Of a stretch of 43,694 nucleotides of DNA, positions 7,997-15,113 are shown one piece after another. The notes below the pieces were generated by a model. That model was given only the letters and a program-made list of their open reading frames with translations. It made no database searches and was not told the origin of the DNA. This DNA comes from an uncultured Verrucomicrobiota bacterium (GTDB taxonomy: Bacteria > Verrucomicrobiota > Verrucomicrobiia > Verrucomicrobiales > Verrucomicrobiaceae). The DNA lies in the NCBI GenBank assembly GCA_903848465.1, contig CAINGK010000186.1, positions 1-43,694 on the forward strand, written 5' to 3'. Position 1 is the stretch's first letter, and each line of letters opens with the position of its first letter. Made by a program: the position numbers and the translations under genes.

Positions 7997-9540
7997 TCGC
8001 GAAGCGTCTTGGAGTGCTCCAGTCCTCTGGAGCTTTGCGCAGGCCTGTGGACGTTCAAAAGCGCAGGAGAACCGGCGCAGTTCAGAGCGCTCTCGCGCTT
8101 TTGTTGATCGCCATCTCCGCTCACGCCCAGGACCAGTCCACCTACTACCGCACCGAAACCTACGAACTCCCCAAAGGCGTCAATTTCGAAGCCAGCGGCA
8201 TCGCCGTTCTCCCCGATGGCAAACTCGCCGTCGGCCTCCGCAAAGGCGAAGTCTGGATCGCACAAAATCCCTCCGACACCGCCAAGCCCGACTTCAAGCT
8301 CTTTGCCAGCGGCCTCCACGAAATCCTCGGCCTCGCCTGGCATGACGGAGCACTTTATGCCACCCAGCGCTCCGAAGTCACCAAGCTGCGCGATACCGAC
8401 GCCGACGGCAAAGCCGACGAATACCTCAGCGCCTCCACCGGCTGGGGCGTCTCCGGCGCCTACCACGAGTACGCCTACGGCCCCGTCTTCGATAAAGAAG
8501 GAAACATTTACACCTCGCTGAACTCCAGCATGGGCAAAGCCTGGAAAGGCGCGGGCGATGAGGAGAAGCACCCCCTCTGGCGCGGCTGGGTCGTCCGCAT
8601 GACCAAGGACGGCAAACTCGAGCCCTGGTGCGCCGGATTCCGCAGCCCCTGCGGCATCGGCCAAAACGCCGAAGGCGACATCTTCATCACCGATCAGCAG
8701 GGCAACTGGATGCCCACCACGCCGCTGATGCACGCACGCAAAGGTGCCTACTTCTCGCATGCCGAATCCATCCCCGATGCCATGCGTCCCGAGTCCCCGG
8801 TGAGAATCGCCGCCAAGCAACCCGACGGCATCACCGTCGCCGAGGCCATGAAGACCGTGCAGGGCTACACTCCGCCCGCCGTCTGGCTCCCCTACGTCAA
8901 GATGGGCCAGAGCGGCACCGGCATCACCTGCGATCTCAGCCCCGGCAAATTCGGCCCCTTTGAAAAGCAGCTCTTCCTCGGCGAATTCGTCCTCAGCGGC
9001 GTAAACCGCGTCTTCCTCGAAAAAGTCGGCGGCGAATACCAGGGCGCATGCTTCCCATTCATCGATGGCCTCCAATGCGCCGCACTCGCCCTCAATTTCC
9101 TCCAAGACGGCTCCCTCGTCGTCGGCCAGTCAAACCGTGGCTGGAACAGCAAAGGCAATCGCCCCTTTGGCCTACAGCGCGTGGTGTGGACAAAGAAGAC
9201 CCCGCTCGAAGTGCAAAAGTTGGAACTGCTCAAAGGTGGTTTCCGCTTCACCTTCACCCTCCCGATAGACAAAGAAAGCCGGGGCACCGGCACGCTCAAC
9301 GCCCAGAGCTACACCTATCCCTTTCAGAGTAAATACGGTGGCGACGAGATCGACGCCCAGCCGCTCATCATTCACAGCATTCAGTACAGCGACGATGGGC
9401 GGTGCATGGATGTGCTCTGCCGCAATTTGCGCACTGGCTACGTCCACGAGTTCGAACTCCCCCAGCTCAAAGCCAAAGACGGCACGGCACTCTGGCACCG
9501 CATGGCCTATTACACGCTCAACAAGCTCCTCCCTGACTAA
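7990..9540 (+). CDS. Exported propeller dehydrogenase-like protein (PQQ/sorbosone-dehydrogenase type)
   Basis: A 516-residue protein of the soluble quinoprotein / L-sorbosone dehydrogenase-like beta-propeller group. Blade segments include 'FEASGIAVLPDGKLAVGLRK', 'LHEILGLAWHDGALYATQRS', 'VTKLRDTDADGKADEYLSAS', 'GPVFDKEGNIYTSLNSSMGK', 'GFRSPCGIGQNAEGDIFITD' and 'CAALALNFLQDGSLVVGQSN'. A signal-peptide core (ALALLLIAISAHA) ends near residue 46, after an unusually long N-region. That N-region is encoded partly by a palindromic repeat at 8016-8033, so a later start such as GTG 8047 is possible. The ATG at 7990 overlaps the TAG of the cytochrome gene. In this pairing the propeller would oxidise a small substrate and pass electrons to the cytochrome; the substrate cannot be read from sequence. 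Confidence 0.75.
   Translation: MVVAKRLGVLQSSGALRRPVDVQKRRRTGAVQSALALLLIAISAHAQDQSTYYRTETYELPKGVNFEASGIAVLPDGKLAVGLRKGEVWIAQNPSDTAKPDFKLFASGLHEILGLAWHDGALYATQRSEVTKLRDTDADGKADEYLSASTGWGVSGAYHEYAYGPVFDKEGNIYTSLNSSMGKAWKGAGDEEKHPLWRGWVVRMTKDGKLEPWCAGFRSPCGIGQNAEGDIFITDQQGNWMPTTPLMHARKGAYFSHAESIPDAMRPESPVRIAAKQPDGITVAEAMKTVQGYTPPAVWLPYVKMGQSGTGITCDLSPGKFGPFEKQLFLGEFVLSGVNRVFLEKVGGEYQGACFPFIDGLQCAALALNFLQDGSLVVGQSNRGWNSKGNRPFGLQRVVWTKKTPLEVQKLELLKGGFRFTFTLPIDKESRGTGTLNAQSYTYPFQSKYGGDEIDAQPLIIHSIQYSDDGRCMDVLCRNLRTGYVHEFELPQLKAKDGTALWHRMAYYTLNKLLPD
8016..8033. repeat. Short palindromic repeat inside the 5' end of the propeller gene
   Basis: GCTCCAG-TCCT-CTGGAGC, a perfect 7-bp-arm hairpin located in the extended N-region of the coding sequence. 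It resembles intergenic palindromes and explains the atypical N-terminus. Confidence 0.7.
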
Positions 9541-9565
9541 GCGCAGGAGCAAATGCAGCACCTGT

Positions 9566-10075
9566 TCAGCCCGCCTCCAGATCACTCAATTCCGCAACGG
9601 CTGCTGGCACCGTCAGCTCATGCGTCGGAATGACTAGATCTGTGTGCTGCGGAATTTCAAACTCATCCTGGAGGCCGGTCATGCCTGCCATCTGCCCGGC
9701 TGCTGCTTTGGCATAGAGGCCTTTCACATCACGGGAGATACACACCTCCAGCGGGCAGTCGATGTGAATCAGCCGTACAGCTTCGCCAAGAATCTGCCGT
9801 ACCAGTGCGCGGTGGTGCTCTTTCGGAGTCACGAACGCGCAGATGACCCGATGCCCCTGCGTTGCCAGCAACCGGGCAAGCTGCGCGGCACGGCGCAAGT
9901 TCTCGCTGCGGTCGGCATCGCTGAAGCCCAGATCCGCACAGAGGCCGGAGCGCAGTTCGTCGCCATCGAGCAGCACGACCTGGTATCCGGTGGTCTGCCA
10001 ATGATCGCGCAGCGCCCGGGCGAGCGTCGTTTTACCTGAAGAGGGGAGGCCGAAGAGCCAGAGCACCGGTTTCAT
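9566..10075 (-). CDS. Adenylylsulfate-kinase-like P-loop kinase (CysC family)
   Basis: A 169-residue cytoplasmic protein similar to APS kinase, which phosphorylates adenosine 5'-phosphosulfate to PAPS. The Walker A loop GLPSSGKTT is at residues 9-17, followed by 'LDGDELRSGLCADLGFSDAD' and 'RSENLRRAAQLARLLATQGH', the APS-binding and family signature region. 'DVKGLYAKAAAGQ' matches the usual DPKGLYKKA lid. The segment after strand 3 reads 'AFVTPKEHHR' where classical CysC has an 'SPYR' type sequence, so the substrate may differ; capsule and sugar-nucleotide loci carry such variants. No sulfate-assimilation genes are nearby. It is transcribed in the same direction as the ECF/PDZ operon, 72 bp downstream of it. 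The C-terminus stops 25 bp from the convergent propeller gene. Confidence 0.8.
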   Translation of the reverse strand: MKPVLWLFGLPSSGKTTLARALRDHWQTTGYQVVLLDGDELRSGLCADLGFSDADRSENLRRAAQLARLLATQGHRVICAFVTPKEHHRALVRQILGEAVRLIHIDCPLEVCISRDVKGLYAKAAAGQMAGMTGLQDEFEIPQHTDLVIPTHELTVPAAVAELSDLEAG

Positions 10076-10147
10076 GTACTACGATGACGATGGAGCTGCG
10101 GTTTGGCCTCGGGAGACTTTGTGATGCCGGACTGCACTAGCAATCAG

Positions 10148-11305
10148 CTAAGCCGACGTTGCCTGACCTTTGACCGGCGGCAGGTTTGGGGTGTTGTCAC
10201 CACCCTTGGGTGCAGGACTGCCGGGAGCGGGTTGGCTCTCGATGTGCCTGCTGCTGGTAGCGGCATCCATCTCTTGCAACTTGCTGCGAAATTCCTGGGG
10301 CACGGCCTGGCGTTCAGCCTCGGTGTTGATGGGCCAACTTTGCTCTTTGCCGTTGTTTGGACGGACGATGAAGGTCTTCTTGCCGTCTTCGTTCTTGAGG
10401 GTGTATTCGCCTGTCTCATCACGCCGGGTAGTGTTGGCGGCGCTGTTGGACTTGCTGTAATTGAAGCGCTGCAGGTTGGTTCCAGGTGGGATGGAGATGC
10501 CGGTTTCTGGCTGGCGTCCATAGCGGTGGCGGCCACCGCCTTGAGGCTGATGATCGGCACCGGGCTGGTTGAGCATGGGGGCCTGCGGCATGGGGCCAGT
10601 CGCACCGCCTTTGCTCCACTGCTGCATGCGCTCCTGGTATTCACGCATTTCCTGCTGAAAGCGCTCCACCTGCTCGCGGAGCGCAAGGGCCTGATTCTGA
10701 AAGCCGCGCTGCATGTCGCCTGGGAAAGCGAAGCCATTGAAGGGCGGCATGCCGTTCGGGTGTGCCCAGCCGGGGTGGTCCTGCTGCGGTTGGCGGTCAT
10801 GGGGCGCGACTTGGTGCTCGCCCAGTGTGACGGGCACCTTGGTTTCCTTGCCGCCGGAGATGACTGCAAGCTGCACCACATCGCCCTTCTTTTTCGACCG
10901 CACCAGAGACATAAACTGCTCCATGTTCACGAGTTGCTGATCTTCAAACTTCACCAACACGTCGTATTCCTTCAAACCAGCGGCCTTGGCTGGTGACTCC
11001 GGCAACACTTCATCCACCAGCAAGCCGAAGCCCTCCGCCAGGGACAACTGCGCCCGCAGTTCCGCTGGCACTTCGCGGGTGAGCAGGCCGATGTAGGTCA
11101 CTGGCTTCTGTTCCTGCTGGTGCTCCTCATTGCCGTGAAAACGCCGGTGACCATTGGGTGGCGGCTGGTGGTCAGTCTGCGCGCCGCTGCTGGCGCTTTC
11201 GGTGGCGGCAGCGGGTTTCGGGGCGTCCGGTTTTGTCTCCACCTGCTGCGCACACAAAGGGGAGGCACCGAGGCAGGCGATGAGCAGTGTGTGGGGGAGT
11301 TTCAT
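10148..11305 (-). CDS. Exported PDZ-domain protein, last gene of an ECF sigma operon
   Basis: A 385-residue protein with a signal peptide (MKLPHTLLIACLGASPLCAQ, residues 1-20), a Pro/Gln/His-rich linker and one PDZ domain at about residues 72-160: 'YIGLLTREVPAELRAQLSLA', 'GFGLLVDEVLPESPAKAAGL', 'YDVLVKFEDQQLVNMEQFMS'. The remaining 220 residues are low-complexity, rich in Gln, Pro, Arg and His ('PHDRQPQQDHPGWAHPNGMP'), with a coiled segment (ALREQVERFQQEMREYQERM). No protease domain is visible, so it is not a DegP-type enzyme. It starts 35 bp after the putative anti-sigma gene and is probably an extracytoplasmic partner or target of the sigma system. Confidence 0.75.
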   Translation of the reverse strand: MKLPHTLLIACLGASPLCAQQVETKPDAPKPAAATESASSGAQTDHQPPPNGHRRFHGNEEHQQEQKPVTYIGLLTREVPAELRAQLSLAEGFGLLVDEVLPESPAKAAGLKEYDVLVKFEDQQLVNMEQFMSLVRSKKKGDVVQLAVISGGKETKVPVTLGEHQVAPHDRQPQQDHPGWAHPNGMPPFNGFAFPGDMQRGFQNQALALREQVERFQQEMREYQERMQQWSKGGATGPMPQAPMLNQPGADHQPQGGGRHRYGRQPETGISIPPGTNLQRFNYSKSNSAANTTRRDETGEYTLKNEDGKKTFIVRPNNGKEQSWPINTEAERQAVPQEFRSKLQEMDAATSSRHIESQPAPGSPAPKGGDNTPNLPPVKGQATSA

Positions 11306-11340
11306 GGTTGGGAAGGGGGGCGAGCGGGCGCGGGCCTTGC

Positions 11341-11823
11341 CTACTTGATAAAGGAGACGTTCTGCAAGTACGCCTGCTGGCTTGGGTAATCCACGGCCAT
11401 TTGCGCACTGTAGCGTGGATCAACCCACGTTCCAAGTTCACGGGAGACGACGAGGGCGCGCTTCTCGGCCACGAGGCTGCGGCCGTTGTGGATGCCGCTG
11501 TCATGCAAGTCATCCACCTCACGAAGAGTGGAAACCGGCAGCACAGCAGGTGCGACGGTGGCAAGTCCTTGAATGCTCGATTGCTGCGTTGGCAGGTAGC
11601 TCATCACGGCGATGGCTGCGGCAGCACCCATGGCCGCCCATCCGGCAGATGTGATCCATTTGGGCGTGCGGTGGGTTTTGCTGCGGCCTGTGCTGGTGCT
11701 CAGCCAGCTCATGTCGAGCTTCAGCTCTTCATCCACGCGTTGAGTGAGGGAAGGGGATGCTGCCGCCGGCGCAAGACCGCGCAGGAGGCTTTCGAGTTGG
11801 GTGTCATTCAGGTCGTTGTTCAT
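11341..11823 (-). CDS. Putative membrane anti-sigma protein
   Basis: A 160-residue protein with a short cytoplasmic N-terminus (NDTQLESLLRGLAPAAASPS), one membrane segment (ITSAGWAAMGAAAAIAVMSY, about residues 57-76) and a periplasmic tail of about 80 residues. Its ATG overlaps the stop of the ECF sigma gene (ATGA), the usual arrangement for a sigma/anti-sigma pair. No HxxxCxxC zinc-binding anti-sigma motif is seen, so it would belong to a non-zinc class if it is an anti-sigma factor at all. The assignment rests on gene order and topology. Confidence 0.6.
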   Translation of the reverse strand: MNNDLNDTQLESLLRGLAPAAASPSLTQRVDEELKLDMSWLSTSTGRSKTHRTPKWITSAGWAAMGAAAAIAVMSYLPTQQSSIQGLATVAPAVLPVSTLREVDDLHDSGIHNGRSLVAEKRALVVSRELGTWVDPRYSAQMAVDYPSQQAYLQNVSFIK

Positions 11824-12398
11824 GGCAGGGCTTCCGTTGTTGGTTGGGAGAAGGGCAGGATGTTGATGGCGGGAGAGGCGGATTCGCCGAGGAGATCGGC
11901 GCGCAGGTGCGCGAGCTTTTTGTGCAGCGCCTGTAGGGCGTAGCGGTAGCGTCCGGCGATGGTGTTGATCGAGCTGCCAGTCATGGCGGCGATTTCGTTG
12001 AAGGTGAGGTCGCCCCAGAGTTTGAGCGTGATGACTTCGCGCTGGTCTTCGGGCAGGGCCTGCAGCGCTTTTTCCACGATGGCAGCCGTCTCTTTCTGCT
12101 CCGGCTGCGGATCAAAGGCAGGCGCGTTTTCACCTGCCACCACGATCTCGGACTTCGCCTCACGATTCACCCGGCGGTGGTCAGAGCGGCGCTGATCCAG
12201 CGCAATGGTGCGCACGGCAGCGTACAGCAGGGGGATGTGGTTGGAGTCCCCCTCAGGAAAGCGCCGCCACCAGCGCACGAAAGCCTGCTGGACGACATCT
12301 TCGGCGTCGGCCTTGGAATCCACGAGCTGACGCGCGTACAGCACTAGCTGTGGGGCGAGTTGCTCAAAGGTTCGTTTCCAGTCAAAGGGGGCTTCCAT
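11820..12398 (-). CDS. ECF-family RNA polymerase sigma factor
   Basis: A 192-residue sigma-70 family ECF factor. Region 2 covers about residues 12-80: 'LYARQLVDSKADAEDVVQQA', 'FVRWWRRFPEGD' and 'LYAAVRTIALDQRRSDHRR'. Region 4 covers about 108-165: 'VEKALQALPEDQREVITLKL' and 'WGDLTFNEIAAMTGSSINTI', then 'AGRYRYALQALHKKL', the helix-turn-helix that reads the -35 element. The linker between regions is short, as in ECFs. First gene of a three-gene minus-strand operon with the membrane protein and the PDZ protein. I could not recognise its own target promoter upstream. Confidence 0.9.
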   Translation of the reverse strand: MEAPFDWKRTFEQLAPQLVLYARQLVDSKADAEDVVQQAFVRWWRRFPEGDSNHIPLLYAAVRTIALDQRRSDHRRVNREAKSEIVVAGENAPAFDPQPEQKETAAIVEKALQALPEDQREVITLKLWGDLTFNEIAAMTGSSINTIAGRYRYALQALHKKLAHLRADLLGESASPAINILPFSQPTTEALP

Positions 12399-12692
12399 GC
12401 AGGGGCATATCTATTCCACCTCCCTAACGCCACCGGATTCGGCTTTTGTATAGGAAAGGTGAAAAATCAGCCCCAGGCCACCACATTAGCCTGGAAACGA
12501 AATTGTCGGCCTACGGAGCCGAGCGGCGAGACAGACGAACGCAGTGAGCCCACAGGGTGAGTTCTGCGAATCAATACACTGAACAGACGGGAAAAAGAAC
12601 AAAACTCAAGCCTATCGCCTCACCTTTTGAATGAACAATCTGGAATGCTCCTTTCCGAGTGTTCCGTAGGCCATCCACTCCGGTTTTTCGGA

Positions 12693-13661
12693 TCAGGCCT
12701 TCTCTGCCGATGCCGTCACCGCAGCCAGTCCAGGCGGGCTTTTGCCCCACTTCAGACCGTAGGCGATGAACAAACCGCCGACGATGAACATGAAGGTGGA
12801 GAAAAACTGCCCCTTGGTCAGGCCCATGATCATGGACGAACCGCTGTCCGGCTGCCGCACACACTCCAGCGCAATACGGGCGATGGCGTAGAGGATGAAG
12901 AACAAGCCGGCGATGATGCCCTGGCGCAGTCGTGGGAAGCGCAGGCGGATGAAGATCAGGATGGCGCTTAGCAGCAGGCCTTCGCCGAGTGCCTCATAAA
13001 GCTGGGAGGGATGGCGCGGATGCAGGATGGCCTCCAGTTCAGCACGACCGCCACGATACTTCTCGAAGTATTCAATGATGTCAGGGCTGTGCATCAGGCC
13101 TTCAGGAATCAGCCCCGCCTGCCCCCCCTGGCGGTAGAAGTCCTCATGCAGCAACTCCGTGGGAAATTTCACCGCCCACGGCACCGTAGTCACGCGGCCA
13201 AACAGTTCGCCATTGATGAAGTTCGCGATACGCCCCAGAAACACCCCCAGCGGCGCACCGCAGACGATGGAGTCGCCGATTCCCGCCCAGGAAATCTTGT
13301 GCTTCCACGCATACCAACCGCAGAAGAGCGTGACACCCAAAATGCCGCCATGGCTCGCCATGCCCCCCTGGTTTAGCAGGAAGAAGGTCCACGGCTCGTG
13401 GATGAAGTGGTCAAAGTCGTACAGCAGCATGTAGCCCAGTCGCCCCCCCAGCACGAGACCAAAGAGCGACACCAGCGTGATGAAATCCGCCACCGCCTCC
13501 GGCTTGATCTCCGACAGCCCCCGCAGCGCAAGGAAGTGCATCACCCGGTAAGTGAGGTAAAACCCCAGCACGTACGCGAGGCCATACCAATGAATGGCTA
13601 TCTTGTCCGTGAACTTAAACACAAACGGGCTGAGGTCGTGCAGGTAGTAGGCGAAAAGCAT
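12693..13661 (-). CDS. lgt: Prolipoprotein diacylglyceryl transferase
   Basis: A 322-residue inner-membrane enzyme that transfers diacylglycerol from phosphatidylglycerol to the lipobox cysteine of prolipoproteins. Family segments: 'IHWYGLAYVLGFYLTYRVMH', 'GGRLGYMLLYDFDHFIHEPW', 'NQGGMASHGGILGVTLFCGW' and the signature 'GRIANFINGELFGRVT', followed by 'HPRHPSQLYEALGEGLLLSA'. About seven membrane helices are apparent. The ATG at 13661 gives a normal N-terminus; a TTG at 13703 would add 14 basic residues unlike the family. Possible local substrates include the DUF3313-like lipoprotein in this window. Divergent from the EF-hand gene. Confidence 0.92.
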   Translation of the reverse strand: MLFAYYLHDLSPFVFKFTDKIAIHWYGLAYVLGFYLTYRVMHFLALRGLSEIKPEAVADFITLVSLFGLVLGGRLGYMLLYDFDHFIHEPWTFFLLNQGGMASHGGILGVTLFCGWYAWKHKISWAGIGDSIVCGAPLGVFLGRIANFINGELFGRVTTVPWAVKFPTELLHEDFYRQGGQAGLIPEGLMHSPDIIEYFEKYRGGRAELEAILHPRHPSQLYEALGEGLLLSAILIFIRLRFPRLRQGIIAGLFFILYAIARIALECVRQPDSGSSMIMGLTKGQFFSTFMFIVGGLFIAYGLKWGKSPPGLAAVTASAEKA

Positions 13662-13820
13662 GCCATAGGCATTGAACGGGAGACGCCTCCGCACAAGGAA
13701 CAAAAATGCGGTATGAAGCCCTACCTTGACACTGACATATCCTGTTTGTGTTAAGATATTTGGCTCCAGCCGGGCTGCGCCTAGTCCTGCGCTCTCTGCA
13801 TTGACGGGAAGGGTGCGTGC

Positions 13821-14786
13821 ATGAAGGATGTTGCCACTCTCGGTTTGATGAACCGTGGCACGATTTCCATGCGCATGTCCCGACTCCTGTTCTTATTCGT
13901 CATTCTGTCATTCAGCATTCGTCATTCCTCCGCTCATCCCGCGGATCAAAGTGAGATGCGGGTGAGGCCGAAGCCGCATCAGTTGGAAATCCGGCTGACG
14001 TTTAACATCCTCACGCTGACGCGTTTCACGGGCATCGACACGGATGGCGATGGGAAGATCAGCATGGCGGAGTTGGCGGCAGCGCAGCCGCGCATTGGGA
14101 CGTATTTGAACCAGCACATCCATGTGGAGATCAATCGGCAGAAGGCGCTACTGGGCTACGGCATGCGCTTTGAGCCACTCTGGCCGGACGCCGCACAAAC
14201 GCCGCCGATGACGGAGCCTGAGTATGCGGCGCGGAATGTGGATGTGACCTTTGTGCAAACCATCGAGGGCAAGGTGCTGGAGGACTTCTGGCTGGGCTTT
14301 GAAATCTTTGAGCAGACCGGCCCGCTGCAGACGGTCCATGCCATCTATCAGCAGGACGGGCAGAATGAAGATGTGACCTTCAGCGCGCAGGAGCCGGAGT
14401 ATCTCTACGACACCGGCTTTGCGACCGATCCCTTTGTGCAGGAGGCGGAGAAGAAGCCGAAAGGTGGCGCGGCCAACACGCCGGACGAAGACCTGCCCAC
14501 GCGCCCCGCAGCGACGCTGGCGGCGGCGTCTTCCTACGCCGCGCCTGCGGCCACTCCCGCAGGCATGCCCGCTGCTGCCGCGCCGACCGTCAATGGAGCG
14601 GCTTCACTCTCTAGGCCCATTGATGCCACACCGGCTCCCGCTGCGCCGAGCACCGAACGCTGGTGGATGATTCGCGCCGCCATTGTCATGGTGCTCCTGG
14701 TTATTGGCCGCAAGATGCAACTTAGTGCCCGTGCCCGAATCGTCAGCCCGCGCCGCCGCCCACGGCCGAGGAACTTGCCAGATTGA
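13821..14786 (+). CDS. Exported EF-hand protein with C-terminal membrane anchor
   Basis: A 321-residue protein of unrecognised family. A hydrophobic leader (MRMSRLLFLFVILSFSIRHS) is followed by 'SAHPADQSEM', like the extracytoplasmic N-termini of HupE/UreJ-type proteins, but the membrane part of that family is absent. An EF-hand calcium loop is clear: 'IDTDGDGKISMAEL' at about residues 72-85. A Pro/Ala-rich low-complexity linker (about 215-280) leads to one membrane helix (IRAAIVMVLLVIG) and a basic tail. A GGGAAGGG sequence seven bases before ATG 13821 supports this start, although ATG 13869 gives a tidier signal peptide. Part of the leader is encoded by ATTCGTCATT repeats. Function unknown. 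Confidence 0.6.
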   Translation: MKDVATLGLMNRGTISMRMSRLLFLFVILSFSIRHSSAHPADQSEMRVRPKPHQLEIRLTFNILTLTRFTGIDTDGDGKISMAELAAAQPRIGTYLNQHIHVEINRQKALLGYGMRFEPLWPDAAQTPPMTEPEYAARNVDVTFVQTIEGKVLEDFWLGFEIFEQTGPLQTVHAIYQQDGQNEDVTFSAQEPEYLYDTGFATDPFVQEAEKKPKGGAANTPDEDLPTRPAATLAAASSYAAPAATPAGMPAAAAPTVNGAASLSRPIDATPAPAAPSTERWWMIRAAIVMVLLVIGRKMQLSARARIVSPRRRPRPRNLPD

Positions 14787-14966
14787 TGCGGATTGCGGCA
14801 TACTTTGGTGAGAGTTGGGGGAGGGGAAAAGGGTGCACTAATTGACGGGCAGGAAGCCCATAGTACTTGGGTGACGCGCCCCTGTCTGTCGGCCACGACA
14901 AGGACGGCGGACCTATTTGGGTGCCTTCGCCGTGATAGACCCGAAAACACGGACCCGCATAGCGGT

Positions 14967-15024
14967 TCCCTACCATCCCGAAGCTCCGCGCTGGGCTGGT
15001 AGGGATGCGCTGTGCGCGTCCCTA
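14967..15024. repeat. Overlapping palindromes in the 14787-15113 intergenic region
   Basis: Two mutually exclusive hairpins share the segment TAGGGA. TCCCTACCA (14967-14975) pairs perfectly with TGGTAGGGA (14997-15005). TAGGGATGCGC (15000-15010) pairs with GCGCGTCCCTA (15014-15024) with one G-T wobble. Sequence of this type (GGTAGGG...CCCTA) resembles REP elements elsewhere in the window. The rest of this 327-bp gap, between convergent genes, shows no coding signal. Confidence 0.65.
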
Positions 15025-15113
15025 AAACCCTTCATCCCAGCGCATACTGCTGACACATACCTCCGCCCCTTTCCATCCGAGCCGTCTCCGATTTGTGCTT
15101 ATACCACTGCTGC

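Noticed and set aside
13726..13757. Promoter TTGACA...TAAGAT for the EF-hand gene
   Set aside because: The -35 hexamer is perfect but the spacing to the best -10 is 20 bp, outside the normal range; nearer hexamers match poorly.
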